Shown here in pieces: positions 1 through 6,537 of a stretch of 14,042 nt of DNA (positions within the stretch are counted from its first letter, which is position 1; every line of letters starts with the position of its first letter). The translations under genes and the position numbers were made by a program. Source of the stretch: Spirochaetia bacterium. GTDB lineage: Bacteria; Spirochaetota; Spirochaetia; Sphaerochaetales; Sphaerochaetaceae. The notes under the pieces were generated by a model. The model was given only the letters and a program-made list of their open reading frames with translations. It was not told the origin of the DNA and did no database searches. The DNA is taken from assembly GCA_900769955.1 (NCBI GenBank), contig CAAGIP010000257.1, positions 1 through 14,042 on the forward strand, given 5' to 3'.

Positions 1-129
1 CAGTATGAGATGAGAGTCAGCACCCATTCGGAACACATGGGTACTCTGGCGGAACCTGGATCAGGCTTTGAAGTTTCATATGAGAACTGGAAGCAAACCA
101 GGGTTAAACCGGAAGCTGCAACCCTTTAG
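1..129 (+). CDS. tnpB: TnpB C-terminal end (IS200/IS605 family), partial at window start
   Basis: Frame 1 is open from the window edge to a TAG at 127-129 and gives 42 residues ending in VKPEAATL. A polar, low-complexity tail of the form ...VKPEA... just before the right-end hairpin is typical of IS605 OrfB/TnpB proteins. TnpB is an RNA-guided RuvC-like endonuclease that uses an RNA from the element's own right end. The catalytic core would lie upstream of the window, so activity cannot be judged here. The stop codon lies across the loop and first stem base of the right-end hairpin (115-138), the arrangement seen in many IS605-type elements, and this is the main support for the call. No transposase (tnpA) is visible. 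Confidence is moderate because only the weakly conserved tail can be read. Confidence 0.62.
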   Translation, partial: QYEMRVSTHSEHMGTLAEPGSGFEVSYENWKQTRVKPEAATL

Positions 130-145
130 GGTGGCGGTAGTTCAC
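1..145 (+). ncRNA. Putative omega-RNA scaffold (3' part) and right end of an IS605-type element
   Basis: The strongest part is a terminal stem-loop. Bases 115-124 pair with 129-138 around a TTTA loop, with one A-G mismatch and two G-T wobbles, and GTTCAC follows at 140-145. Further pairings upstream are CCTG 55-58 with CAGG 62-65, CTGG 87-90 with CCAG 98-101, and alternatively AACCTGG 53-59 with CCAGGGTT 98-105. Hairpin plus GTTCAC-like ends are typical of IS200/IS605 right ends, where the RNA made from the tnpB 3' end serves as guide scaffold. If the boundary is after 145, the guide would start at 146 (TATGATGAGATAGCAAAGAG). The exact boundary is inferred. Confidence 0.55.
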
Positions 146-226
146 TATGATGAGATAGCAAAGAGCCTTGGCTGAAATAAGGATGTGGGGGATTCTCCAC
201 TCACGGTTAACATAAAGGGGGAATGA

Positions 227-1033
227 ATGGATAATATCAGACTAATCTGCTGTGATCTGGACGGAACTCTGCTTGGCAGTGACAAAAACATCAGTAAGGA
301 AAACATCGAGTGGATCAGGAAGGTCCGGACGGAAGAAAAGATTCCCTTTGCCTTCGTCACGGGAAGACCCAACCTCTCCGTGAGAAGGTACTTCAGGGCG
401 CTGAAGCTGATAGGTTACTCCTCATGTCTTAACGGATGCGAGCTGGTGAATGAATACGGCAGGGTCCTGATATCTCACCGTATGTCTCCCGAGGTTATTG
501 CAGCGATCGTCCGGTGCCAGAGAAAGACCGGTATCGACATGCTTATGATAAGCGGGAACAGCTGGTTTACCGAGAAGCAGAGCGGGTACATGTATGAAAA
601 AAAGCTACCGATTTACCTCAGGAAAAGCATTCTCTGTACCTTTGAGGAGATCCTTGATGTCAACAAGATACTCTTCATGAGTCAGGACCCGGATGATATC
701 GGAGCGCTCGCGGAAGCAGTTCTTTCAGAGGTTGGGGATCCATCCCTTGTCACTCTCTATCCGGGTGCGGATTTTCTTGAAATTATGCCGGGCGGCATCA
801 ATAAAGGAACCGGGCTTGAGGAACTTGCCTCCCGTACGGGGACAAAGCTTTCAGAGATCATGGTCATCGGTGATGACTTAAATGATGTGGAGATGTTCCA
901 AAAGGCAGGGTACTCCGTTGCAATGGGTAATTCCCGTGATGAAGTGAAGGCCCTTGCAAAATATGTTACATCGGATAACGACCATGATGGTGTTGCCAAT
1001 GCCATCAGGCATGTAGTTTTCAGCGGACGGTGA
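227..1033 (+). CDS. Cof-type HAD-superfamily sugar-phosphate phosphatase
   Basis: This 268-residue protein has all four haloacid dehalogenase motifs. They are DLDGT at 10-14 (D10 nucleophile, D12 acid/base), the TGR segment at 45-47, the motif III lysine in INKGTG (K193), and GDDLND at 215-220 for Mg2+ binding. The long segment between motifs II and III is the C2 cap of the Cof/YbiV/YidA group, which hydrolyses phosphorylated sugars or cofactors in the cytoplasm. Length is typical (about 265-275). ATG 227 is chosen because AAAGGGGG at 214-221 sits 5 nt upstream; an out-of-frame ATG at 223 is ignored. The stop overlaps a GTG that could start the downstream sugar kinase, so the two are probably co-translated and may act on the same sugar. 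The substrate cannot be read from sequence. Confidence 0.93.
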   Translation: MDNIRLICCDLDGTLLGSDKNISKENIEWIRKVRTEEKIPFAFVTGRPNLSVRRYFRALKLIGYSSCLNGCELVNEYGRVLISHRMSPEVIAAIVRCQRKTGIDMLMISGNSWFTEKQSGYMYEKKLPIYLRKSILCTFEEILDVNKILFMSQDPDDIGALAEAVLSEVGDPSLVTLYPGADFLEIMPGGINKGTGLEELASRTGTKLSEIMVIGDDLNDVEMFQKAGYSVAMGNSRDEVKALAKYVTSDNDHDGVANAIRHVVFSGR

Positions 1034-1035
1034 CT

Positions 1036-1977
1036 ATGGAATTTGCGGCAGGAGCAGACGGAGGAGGAACAAAAACCTCACTTGTCCTCGTTGACAGGAA
1101 TGGTAACGTAATTGAAAAAAGGACCTTTTCCGCCTTCAACATAAACAGTATAGGGGAAGATAATTTCAGATATCTCCTGGAAGATATATCTTCCTTCCTT
1201 CTTTCATGCGGTAAGTGCGTCCACCTCACAATAGGTGCCGCAGGTGTCAGCAATCCTGACATGAAGCGCATAGCAGACGAAGTCTTTGAAAAAGCCGGAA
1301 TAGGTTATGACCTGGTCGGGGACCATGTAATAGCACTGGAAGGAGCCCACGGAGGGGAGGCAGGACTTGCCGTGATTGCGGGAACGGGATCTATCTGTTT
1401 CGGCAGAAAGACAGACGGTACGATCGTGAGGACAGGAGGGTGGGGACACCTGATAGGTGATGAGGGCAGTGCATATGCCCTCGGACGGGATGCGCTTAAA
1501 GCCGTGTCCGCCGAGCTTGACGGAACGGGACCGAAGACCATTCTGACAGAGCTGCTTGCAAATGAAAAAGGGCTATCAGGAAGGGAAGATATAATCAGGT
1601 ATGTATATAGTAGTGACAAGAGTGCCGTGGCATCCCTTGCCGTACTGACAGACAGGGCATTTGAAAACGGTGATGAGGCGTCATGCAATATACTATTGTC
1701 CAATGCCACATCCCTTGCAGCTCAGATAAAGGCCGTACATGCCCTCTCTGAGCTGGATGATGCCCCTGTAGCCTTCTTCGGGGGCCTTATCGACAAGGAT
1801 ACTCCCTTCAGAAGAGTACTGCTTGATGCACTTCATGAAACAGATCCTCATGTACACTACCGTCAGAGCCTTTACCCTGCGGTGATTGGAGCGGCAATGA
1901 TTGCACTTAGATACATAAAAAAGGAAAGACAGTCGCAAATATTCTGTCCCCATGACGGAATTGTTTCTCTTGAATAA
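1036..1977 (+). CDS. BadF/BadG/BcrA/BcrD-family ATPase, N-acetylglucosamine kinase-like
   Basis: This is a cytoplasmic ASKHA-fold kinase of 313 residues. The N-terminal phosphate-1 loop is DGGGTKT (8-14). The phosphate-2 loop is AGTGSI (115-120), followed by the GGWGHLIGDEGSAYALG block (134-150) that marks the NAGK branch of this family. D96 in GDHVIALEGA is at the expected position of the catalytic base. The family includes N-acetylglucosamine kinases and activators of 2-hydroxyacyl-CoA dehydratases. The lack of the activator's cluster-binding cysteines, the length and the phosphatase neighbour favour an (amino)sugar kinase. Two starts are possible: GTG 1030, which overlaps the upstream TGA as GTGA, and ATG 1036. 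I choose ATG because MEFAAGADGGGT is the usual N-terminus and a partial GGA lies about 8 nt upstream. Confidence 0.85.
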   Translation: MEFAAGADGGGTKTSLVLVDRNGNVIEKRTFSAFNINSIGEDNFRYLLEDISSFLLSCGKCVHLTIGAAGVSNPDMKRIADEVFEKAGIGYDLVGDHVIALEGAHGGEAGLAVIAGTGSICFGRKTDGTIVRTGGWGHLIGDEGSAYALGRDALKAVSAELDGTGPKTILTELLANEKGLSGREDIIRYVYSSDKSAVASLAVLTDRAFENGDEASCNILLSNATSLAAQIKAVHALSELDDAPVAFFGGLIDKDTPFRRVLLDALHETDPHVHYRQSLYPAVIGAAMIALRYIKKERQSQIFCPHDGIVSLE

Positions 1978-2001
1978 GGTTAGAATAGTCTGACTTTATA
2001 T

Positions 2002-2520
2002 TTGCCTGATATTATTGGATGTGTATTTTTTGTTGAAGGAGCCTGTGAGAAAAAGCTTATTGAAACGTTGAAGAATACATCTCGGATAATCCCGGGAAAG
2101 GTCAGACTGTTTAATTGTGTTCAGGAAGATCTGTCTGTATCACACCTTCTGTCCATAAGGGAGGGAAACATCGTTTTTGTGTTTGATACGGATGTCCGCA
2201 ATACATCGTATCTTTTTGGAAATATCGGAATGGTTAAGAAGATCTGTCCAAAAGTTAAGCTATTATTCCCTGTTCAGGTTGAGAACTTCGAAGATGAGAT
2301 TGTCAGGTCTGCCGATGTCAGGAAATCATCTGAACTGACGTCCAGCAAAAGCACTAAGGTTTTTCTGGCATTGAAAACTATTCATCCGTACTTGGAAAAT
2401 ATCACTTTGACATCAGGAATATGTGGTGGCAGAGTGTTCCCTCTCCATTCAGATCGACTGTTTCCGATAATGGAGCGGACTTTATCCTCATTGGCTGAGG
2501 TATCATTATCCCTTAACTGA
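2002..2520 (+). CDS. Unassigned protein with Toprim-like E...DxD pattern
   Basis: The 172-residue product begins with a strand and VEG (E12), has a second hydrophobic strand running into FDTD (D62, D64), then a VENFEDEIVRS block (93-103) and a KSTKVFLA helix. An early Glu followed by DxD after a hydrophobic strand is the acidic arrangement of Toprim domains (OLD nucleases, RNase M5, RloB-like proteins). I recall similar uncharacterised proteins with 'VRNLEDELVR' and 'GSKS' blocks in other anaerobes, but cannot verify this. The start is uncertain: TTG 2002 precedes the first strand, CTG 1990 is the only other in-frame candidate after the TAG at 1981, and neither has a clear ribosome binding site. 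Codons are visibly A+T-richer than in the neighbours, which suggests acquisition. Function is unknown: nuclease, primase-like or inactive binding domain are all possible. Confidence 0.7.
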   Translation: MPDIIGCVFFVEGACEKKLIETLKNTSRIIPGKVRLFNCVQEDLSVSHLLSIREGNIVFVFDTDVRNTSYLFGNIGMVKKICPKVKLLFPVQVENFEDEIVRSADVRKSSELTSSKSTKVFLALKTIHPYLENITLTSGICGGRVFPLHSDRLFPIMERTLSSLAEVSLSLN

Positions 2521-2548
2521 TTCTTCATTGCATGTTATCATCTGAATC

Positions 2549-2683
2549 GTGAGAAAATATGCGGGTATTGTTTTGTTCGGTGCGGGGATCATCCTCATCG
2601 TCTTCGGAGTGATGAGGGGGGAATCTGCACATGTGTTTCAGAAGGCAGTCAATGTCTGCTTCGAGTGTATAGGGCTTGCATGA
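2549..2683 (+). CDS. CD1871A-family CxxC microprotein (44 aa)
   Basis: A GTG-initiated reading frame encodes 44 residues: one hydrophobic segment (about residues 4-22, rich in I, L, V and G), then VMRGE, an amphipathic stretch, and a C-terminal CFECIGLA with a CxxC pair (C37, C40). This matches the short family known as CD1871A CxxC motif-containing proteins (hydrophobic helix, MRGE, then CxECIG at the end), whose function is not established. The stop TGA (2681-2683) overlaps the next gene's ATG (2680) as ATGA, and the next gene is a membrane 4Fe-4S protein. That fits a small membrane partner or electron-transfer accessory, which is inference. An in-frame TGA at 2543 fixes GTG 2549 as the start. 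No good ribosome binding site is visible. The gene is easily missed because of its size. Confidence 0.8.
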   Translation: MRKYAGIVLFGAGIILIVFGVMRGESAHVFQKAVNVCFECIGLA

Positions 2684-3567
2684 AGAGATCACGGATAAGA
2701 CTGTTCGTGCAGGCAGCGTGCCTTGCATTCCAGAACGGATATCTGAAAGGCTTTGCGAAGGGAAATATATATAAAGGTCCTTTAAAGAAGATATGCACTC
2801 CGGGACTCAACTGTTATTCCTGTCCCGGTGCCATCACATCGTGCCCGATAGGAGCGCTTCAGGCTGTTTCGGGTTCATCATCATTCACTCTTTCCCTGTA
2901 CGTGCTCGGCTTCATCGTGGCTGTCGGTGCCTTTTCAGGGCGCTTTGTCTGCGGCTGGATCTGTCCCTTCGGCCTTGTTCAGAGATTGCTTTACAGAATA
3001 CCCCTGATGAGGAAAAGGAAAAACCTTCCGGGGCACAGGGTACTGAAATACCTTAAATACGTGATCCTGATACTCTTTGTGTTCCTGCTTCCGGTTTTCC
3101 TCGGTTCCCCTGCATTCTGCCAGTGGATATGCCCTTCCGGAACGCTTTTCGGGGCAATTCCCCTTACTGCCGTCAACAAGTCCCTGAGAGCACTCATAGG
3201 AAGTACCTTCTTATGGAAGCTGGCACTGCTTGTGCTCGTAATCATCCTGTCGGTGAAATATGCAAGACCCTTCTGCAAGTATCTATGTCCCCTCGGGGCA
3301 CTGTACGGACTTTTCAATCCCGTTTCGGTCCACCATCTTGAGGTTGATCATGATAAGTGCATCCGGTGCGGCAAGTGCATGGATGCGTGCCCCATGGACG
3401 TAAGCATCTGGGAAAATCCTGAAAGCATGGAATGCATCAGATGCATGGAGTGCATCGATGCATGTAAGAGGGGAGCCATAAGGTCAACTATTGAATTCAG
3501 GGGCGGGAAATGTATATCATCTGCCCATGACAGACATAGAAATTGCAAACAGCGTAAAACCCGTTAA
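2680..3567 (+). CDS. NapH/polyferredoxin-type membrane 4Fe-4S protein
   Basis: The 295-residue protein has an N-terminal cysteine-rich part (C39, C45, C48, C55), about three membrane segments (near 70-90, 124-142 and 178-192) and CxxxCP motifs at their ends: CGWICP 91-96, CQWICP 147-152, CKYLCP 199-204. A C-terminal two-cluster ferredoxin domain follows, with C227/C230/C233/C237 and C252/C255/C258/C262. This is the architecture of NapH/MauN/CcoG-like electron-transfer proteins. They pass electrons through or along the membrane, with partners set by context. ATG 2680 is chosen over GTG 2665 because it forms an ATGA overlap with the CxxC microprotein and has AGGG 6 nt upstream. The 3' end overlaps fhs by 41 bp, so the last 14 or so residues are probably unconstrained. 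The redox partner is unknown. Confidence 0.87.
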   Translation: MKRSRIRLFVQAACLAFQNGYLKGFAKGNIYKGPLKKICTPGLNCYSCPGAITSCPIGALQAVSGSSSFTLSLYVLGFIVAVGAFSGRFVCGWICPFGLVQRLLYRIPLMRKRKNLPGHRVLKYLKYVILILFVFLLPVFLGSPAFCQWICPSGTLFGAIPLTAVNKSLRALIGSTFLWKLALLVLVIILSVKYARPFCKYLCPLGALYGLFNPVSVHHLEVDHDKCIRCGKCMDACPMDVSIWENPESMECIRCMECIDACKRGAIRSTIEFRGGKCISSAHDRHRNCKQRKTR

Positions 3568-5185
3568 CATCACAGAGATAGCATCAAAGCTTTCCATTCC
3601 CGAAGATGCCCTGGAGTGCTATGGCCGCTACAAGGCCAAGGTAAGCATCAAGGCTGACAGCTCATCCCGCCGCGGAAAGCTCGTGCTCGTCACAGCCATT
3701 AACCCGACTCCTGCAGGAGAGGGAAAAACCACGGTTTCCATCGGACTTGCCGATGCGCTCTCAAGGCGCGGCAGGAAAGTTTCCCTGGCGCTGAGGGAGC
3801 CGTCTCTCGGACCAGTGTTCGGCGTGAAGGGAGGTGCCGCAGGCGGTGGCTGGGCCCAGGTAATCCCGATGGAGGACATCAATCTTCACTTTACGGGTGA
3901 CATCCATGCGGTCACTGCCGCAAACAACCTCATCGCGGCACTTCTCGACAACTCGCTCGTAAAGGGCAATCCCCTGAACATCGATCCCAGGACGATTACA
4001 TGGAAGCGCTGTATGGACATGAATGACAGGCAGCTCAGGAATATCATCTCCGGTCTTGGTGGAAAGTCAAACGGCTTTGTCCATGAGGATGGCTTCCAGA
4101 TAACCGCGGCAAGTGAGATCATGGCAACGCTCTGTCTTGCTGAGGATATTGAGGATCTGAAGAAGAGACTTTCCGGCCTGCTCCTGGCAAGAACATATGA
4201 CGGTGAGCTTGTGAAGCTTGGCGACCTCGGGGGTGTCGGTGCCGTCGCAATTCTCTTAAAGGATGCGATAAAACCCAATCTTGTACAGACCCTTGAGGGG
4301 ACTCCTGCCTTCGTACATCTCGGACCCTTTGCCAACATCGCACATGGATGCAACAGCGTCACGGCAACGAAGACCGCGCTTCAGCTTTCCGACATTGTCG
4401 TTACCGAAGCGGGCTTTGGTGCCGACCTCGGTGCCGAGAAGTTCATCGACATCAAGTGCCGCCTTTCAGGCCTTATGCCGGACTGCATAGTGCTCGTGGC
4501 CTCGATAAGGGCACTGAAGTACCATGGAGGTGCCGATAAGGATAACCTGACATCGGAGGATACAGAAGCACTTAAGAAGGGACTTTCCAACCTTAACCGT
4601 CACATTGACAACATCAGGAGTGTCTGGAATCTTCCCGTCACCGTCGCGATCAACCACTTTACAAGTGACACTGAAGCGGAAACCGCAATAGTCAAGGCCT
4701 TTGCAGAGGAAAAGGGTGTGAATGCATCTTTTACCGAAGTCTGGGGACGCGGAGGTGAAGGCGGCCTGGAGCTTGCAGACAGCGTCATTTCCATACTGGA
4801 AGGAGAAGCTCACGGAACGTTCACTTACCCGGATGACATCTCCCTGAAGGCAAAGATCGAGCAGGTGGCAAAGAAAATCTACGGAGCAGACGGTGCTGAT
4901 TTCGCCGCAGGCGTCATCACAAAGCTTAAGAAGGCTGAAAAGGAAGGCTATGGCAAATACCCTGTCTGTATCGCAAAGACTCAGTACTCACTCTCCGATG
5001 ATGCGAAGAAGCTCGGGGATCCTTCCGGTTTCAGGATCCTGATCAATGACATCAGGGTAAGTGCGGGTGCGGGCTTCATTGTTGCATATGCCGGAGCGAT
5101 CATGACAATGCCCGGTCTTTCCACTGTTCCTGCAGCATATAACATGGATATCGATGCAGACGGCCGCATAACGGGTCTTTTTTAG
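3527..5185 (+). CDS. fhs: Formate-tetrahydrofolate ligase (formyl-THF synthetase)
   Basis: This enzyme catalyses ATP-dependent formylation of tetrahydrofolate, feeding one-carbon units into purine and formyl-Met synthesis, or the methyl branch of the Wood-Ljungdahl pathway in acetogens. From ATG 3527 the product is 552 residues, close to the usual 555-560. The N-terminus MTDIEIANSVKPVNITEIASKL is the family signature region, the nucleotide-binding loop TPAGEGKTT is at 61-69, and the body is collinear with FTHFS through the C-terminal PGLSTVPAA. An upstream TTG (3491) would add 12 residues unlike the family, so 3527 is preferred even though no good Shine-Dalgarno sequence precedes it. Translation is probably coupled to the upstream gene through the 41-bp overlap. 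The TAG stop overlaps the ribosome binding site of the esterase. No other Wood-Ljungdahl gene is in the window, so acetogenesis cannot be claimed. Confidence 0.97.
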   Translation: MTDIEIANSVKPVNITEIASKLSIPEDALECYGRYKAKVSIKADSSSRRGKLVLVTAINPTPAGEGKTTVSIGLADALSRRGRKVSLALREPSLGPVFGVKGGAAGGGWAQVIPMEDINLHFTGDIHAVTAANNLIAALLDNSLVKGNPLNIDPRTITWKRCMDMNDRQLRNIISGLGGKSNGFVHEDGFQITAASEIMATLCLAEDIEDLKKRLSGLLLARTYDGELVKLGDLGGVGAVAILLKDAIKPNLVQTLEGTPAFVHLGPFANIAHGCNSVTATKTALQLSDIVVTEAGFGADLGAEKFIDIKCRLSGLMPDCIVLVASIRALKYHGGADKDNLTSEDTEALKKGLSNLNRHIDNIRSVWNLPVTVAINHFTSDTEAETAIVKAFAEEKGVNASFTEVWGRGGEGGLELADSVISILEGEAHGTFTYPDDISLKAKIEQVAKKIYGADGADFAAGVITKLKKAEKEGYGKYPVCIAKTQYSLSDDAKKLGDPSGFRILINDIRVSAGAGFIVAYAGAIMTMPGLSTVPAAYNMDIDADGRITGLF

Positions 5186-5194
5186 GAGTAATGC

Positions 5195-5914
5195 ATGGCA
5201 TATATAAGAATGGATGTGAAATCTGAAGTGCTGGACATGTACACTTCACTGGTAGTCCTCCTTCCCGATAATGTCCCTCTGGAGGAAGTTCCGGTCGTTT
5301 ACCTTCTTCATGGACTGTCCGACAATGCCACGATGTGGTCACGCTTCACTGCCGCAGAGCGCTACAGCACAGAGTACGGAGTTGCAATCGTGATGCCTGA
5401 GGTCCAGAGAAGCTTCTATGCGGACATGAAGTACGGTCTTAACTACTTTACCTTCGTCACCGATGAGCTTCCTGCAATGATGGAGAAGTACTTCCGACTG
5501 AGAAAAGAAAACAGGTATGTGATGGGGCTTTCAATGGGCGGTTACGGCGCACTGAAGTGTGCGCTTTCATACCCTGACCGCTATAAGGGTGCCGCGGCTT
5601 TTTCCTGTGTATCGGACCTTGAGTCATTGCTGAACGTATCCTCAGAGAGCCGTCAGCTGGAAGCTGCCGCAATCTTCGGGGAAACTTTTCCCTCCGAATC
5701 GGATCTGTTCGCGCTTTGCGGCCAGGCTGAAGATCTTCCCCCGTTTTACATCACCTGCGGCAATGAGGACAGGCTTTTCCCTCACAGTGAGAAGATAAGG
5801 GATGCTCTGATTTCAAAGGGTGCCGATGTAACCTGGGAGCACTGGGAAGGCGGTCACGAATGGGCTTTCTGGGACAGGTCGCTTAAGCGTGCATTTGAGC
5901 TTTTCTTCAGCTGA
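5195..5914 (+). CDS. Alpha/beta-hydrolase esterase, esterase D / EstA (tributyrin esterase) type
   Basis: The 239-residue protein has the esterase D-like fold markers: LLHGLSDN (37-44) for the oxyanion hole, the nucleophile elbow GLSMGGYGA with S113, an acid in GNEDRLF (D192) and the catalytic histidine in GGHEWAFW (H221). The family holds carboxylesterases on short acyl esters, S-formylglutathione hydrolases, and acetyl or feruloyl esterases that trim plant polysaccharides. The length and the lack of a signal peptide fit the cytoplasmic EstA group. AGGAG at 5184-5188, overlapping the fhs stop, lies 6 nt before ATG 5195; an out-of-frame ATG at 5191 is ignored. Position directly after fhs could hint at releasing formate from formyl esters such as S-formyl thiols, but this is speculative. 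A terminator follows. Confidence 0.88.
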   Translation: MAYIRMDVKSEVLDMYTSLVVLLPDNVPLEEVPVVYLLHGLSDNATMWSRFTAAERYSTEYGVAIVMPEVQRSFYADMKYGLNYFTFVTDELPAMMEKYFRLRKENRYVMGLSMGGYGALKCALSYPDRYKGAAAFSCVSDLESLLNVSSESRQLEAAAIFGETFPSESDLFALCGQAEDLPPFYITCGNEDRLFPHSEKIRDALISKGADVTWEHWEGGHEWAFWDRSLKRAFELFFS

Positions 5915-5937
5915 AAACCGGTAAAATTGCATTCTGA

Positions 5938-5983
5938 GAAGGAAAAAATCATCAAATCCAGTGATTTTTCCCTTCCTATTTTT
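5938..5983 (+). terminator. Rho-independent terminator after the esterase gene
   Basis: A 14-bp stem with one A-C mismatch (5938-5951 with 5962-5975) closes a 10-nt loop and is followed by CTATTTTT. It ends the 2549-5914 gene run. The U tract is short and the stem is A-T rich at the loop side, so read-through is possible. Confidence 0.75.
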
Positions 5984-6034
5984 AATAAGCTTGATTATAA
6001 CAGTAGGTAGAAACGGCTAAGGGAGGGAAGTTGT

Positions 6035-6481
6035 TTGATCAGGCTTATTTTCATTGATGACAGGACCGAAGTGATTCCGGATGGAACCGAAGCGTTCCGT
6101 TACCATGAAGGTATCTTCTCTGAGGGTGTGATTCCGCCGGATACCGACAGTGTGCTGTTCGCGGGCTTTTCGGAAGCACGTAAACTGCTTGAGGAGGCCG
6201 ATATAACGCTCCTCACTCAGGAAAGCTGTGAAGAGCTTGCAAAGCTGACGGATGCATTCGTAAGGTGCATTTCCATCAACAAGGTGTTCTGCCCCATGGG
6301 CGTACAGCTTTACAAGAAGAGTGAGAAGAAAAACGGCATCGTGCGGTACTGCAACAAGCATCAGTGCAGGATCTGCGAGAAAAAGTGCTTTGACGATACC
6401 GGCAATCTTCCTTTCAAGGAAGTGGACTTTTCCAGAAAGACCATGTTCAAGGTGAAGAAGGAAAAGAAGAAGAAAAAATAA
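6035..6481 (+). CDS. Unrecognised cysteine-rich protein with lysine tail
   Basis: I do not recognise this 148-residue protein. The N-terminal half (MIRLIFIDDR...) looks like a small alpha/beta domain: a strand, then acidic loops, then the helical EARKLLEEADITLLTQESCEELAKLTDAFVRC. The C-terminal half has a cysteine group, C86 in FCPMG and CNKHQCRICEKKC with C106, H109, C111, C114 and C118, which could hold Zn2+ or an Fe-S cluster. The last ten residues are almost all lysine, suggesting nucleic-acid or ribosome contact. The start is TTG 6035, chosen because GGGAGGG at 6021-6027 lies 7 nt upstream and IRLIFIDD makes a natural first strand. A possible -10 TATAAC (5996-6001) precedes it but its -35 is weak. 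The gene stands alone between two terminated units. A minus-strand frame across the same bases is less convincing. Confidence 0.7.
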   Translation: MIRLIFIDDRTEVIPDGTEAFRYHEGIFSEGVIPPDTDSVLFAGFSEARKLLEEADITLLTQESCEELAKLTDAFVRCISINKVFCPMGVQLYKKSEKKNGIVRYCNKHQCRICEKKCFDDTGNLPFKEVDFSRKTMFKVKKEKKKKK

Positions 6482-6537
6482 TAATTCTTTCATTTTGACA
6501 CTCTTTGTGTTAGCCTTGAGTCCAAGGAGAATATATT

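Noticed and set aside
1..145. Structured start of the window as an SRP RNA, RNase P RNA or riboswitch
   Set aside because: The expected cores are absent (no SRP GGAAGGAAGCAGC-like loop, no RNase P or riboswitch consensus), whereas a tnpB-like frame with its stop inside the hairpin and GTTCAC fits an IS605 end.
185..200. Hairpin GTGGGG-GATT-CTCCAC before the HAD gene
   Set aside because: It is a six-pair stem with one G-T wobble and no T tract, so not a terminator. It might be a leader element or belong to the insertion element, but nothing decides this.
3628..5342. Several minus-strand open frames across fhs and the esterase
   Set aside because: They are antisense shadows of a G+C-biased third codon position; the plus-strand products are unmistakable family members.
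5915..5922. AAACCGGT, like half of the sugar-operon operator
   Set aside because: The other arm is missing and it lies just after a stop codon and before a terminator, with no promoter to control.
6017..6493. Minus-strand open frame of 158 codons covering the cysteine-rich gene
   Set aside because: It mirrors the plus-strand gene. Its start lies in the antisense of the lysine tail, giving a Leu/Phe run, and it shows no family motif, while the plus strand has a strong ribosome binding site and an ordered cysteine group.
6496..6523. TTGACA before galE as a -35 element
   Set aside because: No acceptable -10 sequence is found 16-18 bp downstream, so the promoter is not supported despite the perfect hexamer.
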